This document shows, piece by piece, positions 23,290 to 33,725 of a stretch of 64,000 bases of DNA; the stretch's first letter is position 1, and every line of letters begins with the position of its first letter. The position numbers and the translations under genes were made by a program. The notes under the pieces are model-generated. The model was not told the DNA's origin and searched no databases. It was given only the letters and a program-made list of their open reading frames with translations. The DNA comes from Massariosphaeria phaeospora (Eukaryota; Ascomycota; Dothideomycetes; Pleosporales). Location of the stretch: positions 372,001 to 436,000 of the forward strand of contig JAADJZ010000006.1 in NCBI GenBank assembly GCA_011032825.1, read 5' to 3'.

Positions 23290-25573
23290 CCATGCCCGTC
23301 GGCGTAACGCGCGGCGAACACCAATATCAGCTCAACCAAGAATAAAGCCGCAGAGCCATCTACAATAGCTAGTATAATAAGATCTCAAAGTAGAGTAGTA
23401 AATAAAGTTAAAGAATTAATTTGTACTACTTAAATTTACTTGGAAGTTTGACGTTGCGGCCATGGCGTGTGATCTTAGGTAGAGAATCTGTCGCAGTGAG
23501 TGCAAGCAGTGCGTAGGGAATTGAGGATTGAACTGAGGTTGTATTATCTAGAAGCTACAGAATTTGTAGGTGCGAAAGCACAGACAGCGCTAGTCCTAGA
23601 TAAGAGTAGTATCCTTATCCATCTCATAGGGTAAGAGCTATAAACCGTGACAGAATCTAATGCACGGTTCTTACTACCCACTACCTTTTTTACCTCCTTT
23701 TTGGCCATCTTTCGAGGCCTCTGAACAGGAGGCTTTGAGGAGGCTTTTTTTTTTCTCTTTTAAATTAATTGAGTCGCGTTTGCAGCGTTTGCAGCCTGTT
23801 TTTTAGCCTCTTTCTAAGCCTTCTTCTGACGTGCCTTTTCAGCCTTTTCAGATCTCTCCCTCTCTTTCTCTTCTTTGGCCTTTTCTTGAGCCACACGCTT
23901 TTCTTTAGCTATCTGAAGCTTGTACAACTTAGTATCCTCTTTAATCTTCTTTAACTAAACTTTCTAGAGTTGTAGATCGTGATCTTCTCGCTCTTTTACA
24001 GCCTTACGGGCACGGGCCTCTCTAACCTTTCTTGGTGACCAGAATACAGCCCCACTATGATACTCCTGACGCTGTTGAAGATTAAGGTTCTTTCCCTTGT
24101 TCTTGTGCTTCTTTTTGACCTAAAGAGCTTCTCTCAACTCTTTATTTTCAAGGTCTACAAGCTCCTTTTGAACCTGAAAGTAGTGAAATGAAAGGCTGAT
24201 CTTTTTAGCCTCCTTTTGAGCCTTCTTTTCAACGGATCGATCTAGAATCTTCCTGACTTTTCTCTAATCTGTATCTAAGAGAGATCCTAAGCTTCTTTCT
24301 TCTTCCCTATCGTCTAATCTGCTGTGATGGAATCTTTTGAGTATAACTTTAGAATCCATAGGCTATATCCCAGTTGCCTTAAAAGACTTGTGGATGGAGG
24401 TTTTTTTGAAGGAGGAGATCCAGGCCTGCTAGAAGAGAGAGAAGAAATTGCTTTTCTTAACAGAGACTAGGCCTTGGGTCCTGTAGAGGTAGTTGAAAAA
24501 GCCTTTAGAGTAAGAGAATGAAAGAGGTTTAAACATTACTACATCAAGTAGCTAAAGCGTGTAGGTTGAGTAGAGAGCAACGATACAAAAAAGAATTCAG
24601 TAGTTGTCACAATACTTAATAAAGTCCATCGTGACATGAGATCCATGGCCATCTAGGATTAAGAGTCGGTACGATCGACCTGCTTTCAACTTAGTAGATC
24701 GATCAAACACCTGTTCGAGCTAGGCAAGGCCTACGTCATTATTGGTCCATCCTAAAAGAGATGAAGTGATGAAAACTAAGTGTTCTGTAGTAATATCCTC
24801 TACCCAGCTTGCTCGTATGTTGCCGTTGGCAGCCTGGTAAATAATGCTAGGAGGAAGAGCCTCTCTATCTGCCCCAACGCACGCTAGAAGAGTTATCCAC
24901 TTACGCGATCCATCCTAGAGAGACTCCTGAACCTCCTTCTTCTCCCACATCCTTCTGCTAAACACTCGCTTTGATCTGCCTGTGATCTCGATTAGGAAGC
25001 CTTTCTTATCCATGTTGTATGTGTTGGCCGGATCTACGTTGTATTTCTAAATCTTCTAGTGCAGAAGATCAAAGTAGAGCTTGGATTTAGCTTCTGAATC
25101 AGCCTCGTGGCGTGCACGATCTATCCCAGTTGTCCATTTAGAGATAAGATGAATTTTCTAGCAGTTGATAAAGCGCGTTACCCAGCTATCTCCAACGCGC
25201 TCGTGAGCTATCTGTGATGCAAAATTCTGTATCATCTCTTGTGTAGGTAAGAGGCTTCTTTTTGTAAAACTTTTGATGTATCGTACAAGCTCTTTCTCTT
25301 GTTGTGGGCTGAGCTTTTGTTGGTTGATTGCCTTGGCTGCCCGTGGTGCATGAACGCCTTGGTGCCTGCGCGTTAAGGTAGAGCGTACTACACCATGTTT
25401 AGCAGCAATTTCTGTATACGAGAAATCTTCTCCTGGTTCCAGCGATTTCAGATCTTCAAGCGCTCCCTCAATCCGGCTCATATTGGTGTATTTACGACGC
25501 GTTGAAGTTGGGGCCTTGTCTGGTGTTTTCCCCGCGCGTTACGCCGATCCGCGCGTTACGCCGACGGGCATGG
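23290..25573 (-). mobile_element. pogo/Fot1-like DNA transposon (element A), RIP-damaged
   Basis: The 2284 bp element is flanked by TA on both sides (23288-23289 and 25574-25575). The outer ends are inverted: CCATGCCCGTCGGCGTAACG on the left, and its complement ending at 25573. The right end contains two tandem GGCGTAACGCGCGG units; the left keeps only one. The transposase frame is on the minus strand and aligns along its length with the intact element C, but carries many TAG/TAA codons. Confidence 0.88.
23427..25481 (-). pseudogene. Degenerate pogo-type transposase of element A
   Basis: The remnant starts at the ATG at 25481 and stays open for 107 codons, including the N-terminal helix-turn-helix (SYTEIAAKHGVVRSTLTRRH) and the start of a CENP-B-type DNA-binding domain (ending SWVTRFINC), then meets a stop. 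Downstream codons match element C with frequent in-frame stops. A direct comparison shows the pattern: element C has GTGGCTGAAG where element A has GTAGCTAAAG on the plus strand, i.e. CpA to TpA on the coding strand, the RIP signature. The C-terminal tail (HGRNVKLPSK) is still legible. It is not a functional gene. Confidence 0.85.
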
Positions 25574-25777
25574 TATCGGTTTAGCCCGAAACCTTACTAG
25601 CTTGTGACCTGGTCTGAAACCCACCTCGTCTCGTCTAGCGTCCACCACATGAATAAAAGTTTTCGCGAGCTCATATCTACCGAGGATGTGCGTGTAATGC
25701 TCGTGTTCGCGTAATGCTCATCCCAACACAACAACACCGTTTTACCTATAACTTCCACACGCGATATCCCACCCAAT

Positions 25778-27640
25778 ATGGATCCGATCAATGCAGCGAT
25801 TGAATTTTTAGAATCGCAGCCATCGAATGCACGATCCTCGTACACAAAAGTTGCCCTCCACTTTGGTGTATCACGCCACACGCTCGCCCGCTGACATCAA
25901 GGCAAATGTGACGCGTATGCCACCAAATCAATCAACCAGCGACACCTTAGCCCACAACAAGAGTTGGATCTTATAGGACATATCAGACGGTTGACTGAGG
26001 AGGGCTTGCCACCTAGCAGGCGGATGCTGCGGAATTTATGCGCCTCAATCGCCGGGAAGCCTGCCTTAGAAACTTGGGTGACGCGCTTCCTCGCCCGTCA
26101 CAAAGATGAGCTGAAATCGCATCACGGCAAGGGGAAAGACTGTCTCCGCCATAGGGCAGATTCCCTATACAAATACGAGTGGTGGTTTCGCGATCTCGAC
26201 AAAATCTTTCGCAAATACCACTGCCGACCGTCTGATATATACAATATAGATGAAAAGGGCTTCTACCTTGGTAGAGGTGAAGGTAGCTACAGAGTCTTTA
26301 GTAGAGACTCATAGGAGCGAGGAGGACGTCGTCAACCTATTCAAGATAGGTCAAGGGAGTGGTTGACGGTGATAGCAGCCGTTTGTGCTGATGAGAGCGC
26401 GCTGCTACCAAGCGTACTGTATAGCTCAACTTCTAGTAACATTCAAAAACGCTGGACGAAGGATATAGAGTACGAGGACGATGAGGTAATAGTAGGCACA
26501 ACCTAGACGGGATGGAGCAACAACGACATAGGGGTAGCTTGGCTAAGAGACGTGTTTGATAGGTATACCAAGGACAAGAACTCTCTACGTCACCGATTAC
26601 TCCTTCTAGATAGCTACTCATCCTATTATACACAAGAGTTTATGGACTACTGTCGTCCCCAAAGGATCCTACCTTTGTTGCTACCTCTTTATAGTACTCA
26701 TACGTTGCAGCCGCTAGATGTAGGCTTTTTCTCTTCTTTTAGCAAAGCGTATAGCACAGCCTTAGAAGATTACCTAGAGAAAACACAAAGGCTACTATCC
26801 CTTAAGAAAAGCGACTTCTACTACCTATTCAAAGATGCCTAGGATGCCTCCTTCACTGTCGCCAACGTTCGAAGCTTATTTTCGACTACTAGTATTGCTC
26901 CATTTGACGCTGAGCAAGTGCTTAAAAAGTTCCGCAATACAACGCCAGAGTCCCCTAAGTACCCTACTACGATTGATACAGTTAATAGGGCTTCGATCCG
27001 GTTGCTTATAAGTAAGCCTATCACCCCTGGTAGCCGTAAGGCTGAGATAGTAAAAAAAACGCTTCTTTCACTACAAGCGCAGCAAGCTATTGTAGAGTAC
27101 GAAAACAACGGCTTTAGGTTCGCCTTAGGACGGAAGCAGAGGGACTATAAGACCCCTATTAACGCTCTAGATCTTCAGATAAATAGGGAGGCTCATTAGA
27201 AGGCTCAACTTCTATTACCAAGGACAATCCGCCATGCCACTGATCAGAGGGTACAGAGGGAGGAGAAGGAGGAGAAGAAGCGACTTGAGCGACTTAGGAC
27301 GAAGGATATGAAGGCCGAGGCTAAACGTATTCAGAAAGAGCAGGCTCAGATTAGGCGGGTTGAGCGTGAAAGACTTAGAAAAGCGCGGGAGGAGAAGAGG
27401 GCTGTAAAGGCGGCCGAGCGCGATGCTCAAAAACGAGCCAACGACGCTAAAAAATTGCAACAACAACACTAGGATCGTAATCGCAAGGTATCAAAGCCTC
27501 GTACCTGTAAGCCTCAGGTAAAAGAACGACGCGTGGGTGGTGCTGTTAGGAGTGCTGCTGAGGAGGTGCCTGCACCAGCGCCTCCACCAACCCTCACCTG
27601 GCGCGGCCGGGCCGTCAATCTTCCGGCAAAACTTAGATAG
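25778..27640 (+). pseudogene. Degenerate pogo-type transposase of element B
   Basis: The remnant begins at the ATG at 25778 and ends at TAG 27638-27640, giving about 620 codons with several in-frame stops (for example at about 25892, 26312, 26504 and 26840). A helix-turn-helix (YTKVALHFGVSRHTLAR) and CENP-B-type domain (ETWVTRFLARH) are followed by DDE blocks: DIYNIDEKGFYLG, a second-Asp block in which the usual GHGSH is altered to SYSSY, and THTLQPLDVGFF. The protein is from a different subfamily than elements A and C, but has the same length and layout and ends with the shared WRGRAVNLPAK tail. The stops (TGG to TAG, CGA to TGA) fit RIP. Confidence 0.85.
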
Positions 27641-27778
27641 CCAAAGTTGTAGAGCTACCTCTATAGAACAATACACCAAGTTATCTTTTAATAATAGCTA
27701 TTGTGGGTGGTTGCGCAGCCTCATATTTGCTATCGCAGTAATGTAGTTGGGGTGAGCATTACGCGAACACGAGCATTA

Positions 27779-27832
27779 CCGTGTCCGTGCGCGTGATGCG
27801 CCGGTTCGCGTGATGCGCCACCCTCATCAAAA
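27779..27832 (+). repeat. Left terminal inverted repeat of element C
   Basis: It is identical, reversed, to 29826-29879 over 54 bp. It includes a tandem pair of the 13-mer CGCGTGATGCGCC separated by GGTT, probably twin transposase-binding sites. Confidence 0.92.
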
Positions 27833-27930
27833 CAGCTCAAGCATAAATGAAGCTATAGAGCCACCCATGATCAATATTATCACGAGATAATTGGGTGGAG
27901 TATTATATTAATACTTGCGATTAATTTGTA

Positions 27931-29790
27931 CTACTTATATTTATCTGGAAGCTTGACGCTGCGGCCGCGACGCGTTAGAATAGCTGGGGCAGCAGATACG
28001 CCCTCTGAGGCCTCCGCAGCATCTCTAGTATCAACGCTACGTTTGCAACGCTTTTTGCTCTGTAGAGATAGCTGCGGAGCTTTCCTCTTACCCTTCTGTG
28101 AAGATTGTAGAGCTTTTGTAGCGTCGCGAGCCTCCTTCTGGCGAGCGCGTTCTGCTGCCTTTTCTGCCTTCTCCTTCTCCTTCGCTACCTTAGCTGCCTC
28201 TCGCGCTACACGCTTCTCCTCTGCAATTTTCTCCTTGTACAGCTTAGCTGCCTTCCTTAGCTCTGCTGTCTCTGCTTTTTGAAGTTGCTGCTCCTGATTT
28301 TCCTGCTCCTTGATTGACTGACGAACACGTGCCTCCCTCACCTTCCTTGGTGACCAGAAGATAGCCCCACCATGATACTCCTGGCGCTGTTGAAGGTCTA
28401 GAGCTTTGCTCTTCTTCTTACGCTTCTTCTTAATAGATAGAGCCTGCTTAAGCCCATCCATCTCATGCTTGAGTAGGTCATTTTGGACAGATAGGTGGTG
28501 GAGCGATTGACGAAGCTTCTGTGTATCCTTACTACTCTGATCACTTGCTACAGAGCGTACAAGCCTATCTATCTTTCTCCAATCATAATCGCTAAGTGAT
28601 GATAAGGAGCTTTCTCTTGATTCTTGAGCTTTGGTGAATCTATTGAGGATAGGATTAGGATTAGGAGGTGATATGCCTGTTGCTCTAAAAGAGCTAAGGA
28701 TTGTTGATTCCTTAAAGGACGTCTCCCATGCCTTCCAGAATAGTGGGAAGAAGTCGCCTTTGGTAATAGAAAGGAGGCCTTGGCTTGTTTGAAGGTAGTT
28801 TGACAGTTCTACTGAGTAGGCGGTTGATAGAGGCTTGAACATCGCTACATCGAGTGGCTGAAGCGTATGAGTCGAATGAGGAGGTAGGATAGCAAGGAGA
28901 ATCTTGTTCTGATCACAGTAGTCGATAAAATCCATGGTAATATGGGATCCGTGGCCATCTAGGATCAGAAGTCGATAGGACCGTCGGGTCTTCTGTCTTG
29001 TACAACGATCAAACACCTGCTCAAGCCAGGCTAGTCCAATATCGTTGTTCGTCCAGCCAGAGGGTGATGAGGTGATAAAGACTGGGTGTTCTCCTGCCTG
29101 GATATCGTCTACCCAGCTTGATTGAATGCCCTTGTTGGCAGCTTCATAGATAAGGCTTGGAGGTAGAGCAGATCCATCAGCGCATATACATGCTAGAAGC
29201 GTGATCCATGCGCGATTACCATCCTGGAGTGATGCTCTAACCTCCTTGTTCTCCCACATTTGCCTACTGAATACTCTTTTTGATCTACCAATGATACCAA
29301 TTAGGAAGCCTTTCTCATCCATATTGTAGATATGACGAGAATCTATCTGATATTGCTCAATCTTGCTGTGTAGTAGATGAAAATAGAGGCGATATTTATC
29401 CTCTGAATCAGCTTTGTGGCGATTGCTGTCCATCCCAGATGTCCATTGTAAGATAAGGTGATCGCTCTGTCGGCTGATGAAGCGGGTAACCCAGCTCTCG
29501 CTAACTGGCTCCTTGGCTATTCTGGAGGCGAAATTCTGTATCATCTTTCTTGTAGGTGGCGAGTGTCTCTCTGTAAGTCCTTTGATATATCGTATAAGCT
29601 CCTGCTCTTGTTGTGGGCTGAGTTTCTGCTGTTCAAAGTTCTTCGCCTCTAGGGCGCGCGTTATCCCTCGATGCCTTCGGGTCAACGTGGATCGTACAAC
29701 ACTATGCTTAGCAGCAATCTTTCTATAGGAGAAATCTTTGCCAGGTCCTAGGGATTCTATCTCTTCAAGTGCGTCGTCTATTGGAGCCAT
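27931..29790 (-). CDS. pogo/Fot1-type DDE transposase, apparently intact
   Basis: A single open frame of 619 aa starts at the ATG at 29790. The N-terminus holds a helix-turn-helix (SYRKIAAKHSVVRSTLTRRH, about 21-40) and a CENP-B-type DNA-binding domain ending ESWVTRFISRQ (about 98-108). The DDE_1 catalytic core (PF03184) follows: first Asp at 158 in YNMDEKGF, second at 278 in LILDGHGSH and third at 314 in THTLQPLDV. Thirty-five residues separate the last two, i.e. DD35D. A Lys/Arg/Glu/Ala-rich helical region (about 440-590) and a tail ending RRGRSVKLPDKYK close the protein. It cuts and pastes the element at TA sites. No stop or frameshift is visible, so it could be active. Confidence 0.93.
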   Translation of the reverse strand: MAPIDDALEEIESLGPGKDFSYRKIAAKHSVVRSTLTRRHRGITRALEAKNFEQQKLSPQQEQELIRYIKGLTERHSPPTRKMIQNFASRIAKEPVSESWVTRFISRQSDHLILQWTSGMDSNRHKADSEDKYRLYFHLLHSKIEQYQIDSRHIYNMDEKGFLIGIIGRSKRVFSRQMWENKEVRASLQDGNRAWITLLACICADGSALPPSLIYEAANKGIQSSWVDDIQAGEHPVFITSSPSGWTNNDIGLAWLEQVFDRCTRQKTRRSYRLLILDGHGSHITMDFIDYCDQNKILLAILPPHSTHTLQPLDVAMFKPLSTAYSVELSNYLQTSQGLLSITKGDFFPLFWKAWETSFKESTILSSFRATGISPPNPNPILNRFTKAQESRESSLSSLSDYDWRKIDRLVRSVASDQSSKDTQKLRQSLHHLSVQNDLLKHEMDGLKQALSIKKKRKKKSKALDLQQRQEYHGGAIFWSPRKVREARVRQSIKEQENQEQQLQKAETAELRKAAKLYKEKIAEEKRVAREAAKVAKEKEKAEKAAERARQKEARDATKALQSSQKGKRKAPQLSLQSKKRCKRSVDTRDAAEASEGVSAAPAILTRRGRSVKLPDKYK

Positions 29791-29825
29791 ATTGGTAGAA
29801 TTATCGCGTGTTGAACTTCTGTTGT

Positions 29826-29879
29826 TTTTGATGAGGGTGGCGCATCACGCGAACCGGCGCATCACGCGCACGGACACGG
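29826..29879 (-). repeat. Right terminal inverted repeat of element C
   Basis: This is the mirror copy of 27779-27832. It lies 35 bp upstream of the transposase ATG, so the terminal repeat probably doubles as promoter-proximal sequence. Confidence 0.92.
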
Positions 29880-29997
29880 TACCGGTACGCGCACATCCTC
29901 GGTAGCGAGGGGCCTCATCTTTTGCTACGTCCACCATACCACCGCCACTCACACCACATTGTTGCACTTGATTGCCGACCTCGTTGAGCACATCATC

Positions 29998-31284
29998 ATG
30001 CCTGACACTGACATTGACTACCTTTGTCCAATCTCTAGCGCTCGCCTTATGACCCTTGAGATAGTTAAGAGAAAGTATATTTACACCTGGGATTCTGAAT
30101 GTGGCGAGAGCTACTTTATCGATGGACATCGCAAGGCATCTTTTGACACTATAGCTTCTTTGCAAAACTTCGGCGCCCAGACCAAAAAATGGGTCCAAGC
30201 ACAGCTGTTATTCTATAAGTGATTTGAGGAGAGTATCAAAACAAGACGTATCACTAACGTTTACAAGCAAGCTTTAGTCTACCCTATAGACGTCTTCGAG
30301 TCTGCTAAACGTATGTGGGGGGAAAAATACAAACATGAGGCTGCTGAGATGGGCCACACGGGTATCACCACGCGATGTGAAGATATACGTAACATCGGCA
30401 CCGAACAAAAGCTCAAGAATGACGAGAATCCTGCCAAAAGACGTAGGATAGCCGGCGATAGTTCTACCATACGAAATCCCGCTCTGCATGAACTGATGCC
30501 ACGGAACAAACCAAGTGATGGATTTTCAGCTCCGGGCCTATCAGAATGGACTTCCGAATTTCCGTTGAAGCAGGAGCCCGTTTCGTCACCGCAGGCTAAA
30601 CCTGACTTAAGCCCTGTTTGGATGCAAAAGATGCAATTGGTCGAGGAGTTCAAAGAGAAACAACGATTGCTTGCGGGAAACGGCTCATATATAATCAAGT
30701 GCAAAATGATCGAAGAACGCTTTCCGGGGCTCGAGCGTGAGCTCAAACTGGACATCAAATATCTTGGCTCGGTTAGAAAAGGCCTCTTTGAAGCACAGTT
30801 GGACTTGGGCCTCTTCAAAGGTATCATGCTCATGGGGACGGACGAAAAGCTCTTGAGTGACATCTGTTATACTAATACTAAGTGTGGGCTTCCCAAGCCC
30901 CGCGATTACGGTCGGGATGATGATGAAACCCAGCGGTTAAGACAGTGGTGGTACAATAACCATACGAAAAATACCAACACCTCAGCTCCTTCGCAAGCTC
31001 GAAACGCATCGTCGCCACTGGAATTACATTTTGACCTCCGATGCGAAGACCAGAAACACCTATACCTCCAAACGGGTACATATTTTGGAACAGACGGCAC
31101 CATTGCCTTTGAAGACCCCACCTGCCTAAGTCTCAATGGATGTATCAAGCTCCCTACGTTACGGTCCGAACCTATCAATTTTCAGGCCTACAAGATTCAT
31201 GAGTCTCCCCAACACTACACTCAATTGTGGTTCGGCTATCCCACGGCTTCAATTAGGTATGGGGCGAATTGGAACAGGCCGTAG
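29998..31284 (+). pseudogene. Hypothetical protein gene with an in-frame stop
   Basis: A continuous plus-strand frame runs from the ATG at 29998 (or earlier; the frame is open from 29905) to a stop ending at 31284, interrupted only by TGA at 30220-30222. Counting across the stop it would be about 428 aa. No family is recognised. The first part has a compact CPISSARLMTLEIVKR-like start; the middle is Lys/Arg-rich (PAKRRRIAG, a possible nuclear signal); the end is aromatic-rich (HFDLRCEDQKHLYLQTGTYF). A GT-AG intron removing the stop is not obvious: the nearest AGs after donor GTGATT break the frame, although a CTAAC branch-like site is present. The frame begins right at the end of transposon B, so the 5' part may have been cut off by that insertion. 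Confidence 0.45.
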
Positions 31285-33725
31285 AATTTCTTTTGAATTG
31301 AACTGTTCAGCAAGCTTCGAAGAATTGCTGTCAATGGATGCAGAAGAGTGGTTAAGAATTTAAAAGCTACCGATAGTAATAATGTATTGTACTGCTTCCC
31401 AAACTTGTCAACAATCAATCCACCATCCGTTGTAGTAAATTAGTGAATGGACTGTTTACCAGTTTCAGGTTGGATGGATTGACAGGATCGCTAGCTAGTG
31501 TCGCCCAGTACGGCGCAGGCGCGAGATCTTTCAGAAATATAGTAAGACAGAGATAGCGCAAACATCTTCAGAGACGGCACAAACACTCTCTAGTACAGCA
31601 CGACAATCAACTTACCAACATTTCCTTCAATCGATCTGAAACCTGCAGATTAAACGGATTGCTAGAACAGAGGTCTCAGATTGTTTCCAACGATTGCTTG
31701 TTTTCAATGCGTTTAATCAATCCGTCCATCTGGATTCATTGTTACCAAGTTTGCTGCTTCCTGCGAACTTATTATATATGTCTTCACTCATCGAGCATTA
31801 CCATCAGCAGATATGCGGCCTATTTCTCTTCTTAGCTATATTTTTCCACTTAGCGATCTCCGAGCCCACCGATCCAGATCAAGTACGTAGTTTCTGACTT
31901 TTCAATACAGGGCCGTACAGGACTGGCTGGATATAGCCTCTCAGTCCATCAAACTCATTCTTGAAGATATGTACCACCCCTTCTCCGAGCTGCTGTTCCA
32001 AAACGATGCCTGTGTTCACGATAGCGACCTCAGGTCTCTAGAACCAGCGGCGGACTAAAGGCTGTGTCCGTCACTTCACCATAACACCGCATATCTTGCT
32101 ACGCTAGATATTGTCACGACCGGAATTTGTGGCTGCTCGAGGGTATTCATACCACCAATCTTGCGTAGTTGTTGTTAACAACTGAATCCTATGGGGAAGT
32201 TTCCAAGTCGTCCGGAGCTGGTCTGACCCAGAAACCCCGCCTTTTGTTTGGGAATATTTGTCCAATCGGAGCACAGCGGCTAAGCGAAAAGTGAATGTCG
32301 CGCTCAGAGAAAAGGAGGTAGCACATCGATGACAGTCCCACGCCCAGGCACTTCTAAAGTCCACGCTGTGTTCACTTCTTGTGGCCTGACCTATTGCAAG
32401 CTAGATGCTGTAGTCTAGGTACGCCACACGACAACTGTCCCGAGCTTCGTGCAGCTATCCGGAGAAGAGCGGTCAAATACCATTGGCCAGATTCTATGCA
32501 GACTCGCACATGGCTCCGATGCGGATGCAGTATAGATGCATGCTCATAGCTAAGACAACGGCCCCAACAGAATGCGGAGAAAGGTGGAGAGCCGACAAGG
32601 TCCAAAAGGCGAGAAGGCCCTCCGTATCTTTGCACTTGCACTCAGCATTCTTTTCCTCATCAATCCTTACCGGACTCATACCCATTGTTTTGGGTCTGGA
32701 GTTTGATATATTTGGGCAGATAAGCGAGAAAAGCACGTGTCTCGATTTATCCCGAGTTGGAAAGTCCGGCCTAGGAGCACCCCGATTGAGAGGCCACCGA
32801 AAACGCCCAGTTTTTGATTATAAGACACAGGTTCAAGACGTCTCCAGTCTCACTTTCCACCTCCATCACGTCAACGCCATCGACATGACTGGCGCCACAA
32901 CCCACACCCTCGAGAAGATGGTCCTGCAAGCGCACCGCGCGAAGGGTATCCGCTACCCGGCTGCATCCAATCAAGACTGCCATAAAACTTGGTACTCGTA
33001 TGCGCTGAGGAGGAAGGAGGCTGAGAAGACCACACTGAATGTCAAGGAAGAGCGCCCAAAGACTGTGGGCGAGATCAAAGAGATTGCACCGGGTGGCAGA
33101 ACGTATTTGTAAGGTACCATCACCGCTGCTCTATTTATTCCTGAGGGGTTAGCTGACTTCGTGAAGGGAGGGATGGATGTGGTGAGGCGACCAGCATGCA
33201 TCTGTGTTGTCGCTGCAGCCAGAAGGGCTTTCCTCTAAGCGCTAGACAACACTGCAATAAATCGTACAGAGCAACTAGTATTCTCGAGCTCTAATTTGAT
33301 TGGAGCGCAAAACTCCCAGGCACCGATGCTACTTCTCAAAGAACACTTGGTGCGATATCTGGCGTCTCTTCCGGTATACTTCCGCCGTCATTCTCAATAT
33401 ATAGATTGTCATTGTATGTTTCTATATCCTAAGCGGCCCGTTATATACTACTGCTTGCCATCTGCTATGCAGGCTTACTAACGCTCACTTGCGAGGAAGT
33501 TGAGACACAATGGTCATAGTTAATCAAACAAACTGGCGACTAGTGAACATACTGTAGGTGCACAATGCAAGTATTTACGGGTGGAAAGTAGGTTGGTTCA
33601 CTCATTATGTCGAAGTGCACAACACGTCACTTGAGCAGACTATCTACTATAATAAGAGCACCAATCCTTATTATCCTTTTTCCTCTATACACTCGACACA
33701 GCTGTCAGTACTCGTTCAGAAGAAT
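31285..33725. other. Intergenic; one weak short coding candidate
   Basis: Mostly featureless. A plus-strand frame ending at 33112 has a coding-looking last part (about 32845-33112: GATTHTLEKMVLQAHRAKG, then DCHKTWYSYALRRKEAEK), but there is no clear start or splice partner and no recognised family. Earlier frames (31694-31897 and the minus-strand shadows) have no support. Confidence 0.35.

Larger units (their letters stand above)
27779..29879 (-). mobile_element. Intact pogo/Fot1-like DD35D DNA transposon (element C)
   Basis: The 2101 bp element has 54 bp perfect terminal inverted repeats (27779-27832 and 29826-29879) starting CCGTGTCCGTGCGCGTGATG, and a duplicated TA target on each side (27777-27778 and 29880-29881). 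Each terminal repeat contains two tandem CGCGTGATGCGCC units. It carries one uninterrupted transposase gene. Perfect ends plus an open frame imply recent insertion without RIP. Confidence 0.93.
25680..29902 (+). mobile_element. pogo-like DNA transposon (element B), interrupted by element C
   Basis: The outer ends are inverted repeats: CCGAGGATGTGCG at 25680 and CGCACATCCTCGG ending 29902, each flanked by TA (25678-25679 and 29903-29904). The inner part of the terminal repeat (TAATGCTCGTGTTCGCGTAA on the left) is found reversed at about 27745-27778. The right terminal repeat is therefore split by element C (27779-29879) at a TA dinucleotide. Subtracting the insert and its duplicated TA leaves an original element of about 2120 bp. 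The two terminal repeats differ by a few extra bases (CGTACCGG) on the right. Confidence 0.88.

Noticed and set aside
30218..30290. Intron removing the TGA of the 30 kb hypothetical gene
   Set aside because: A CTAAC branch-like site and GTGATT donor exist, but none of the nearby AG acceptors keeps the reading frame.
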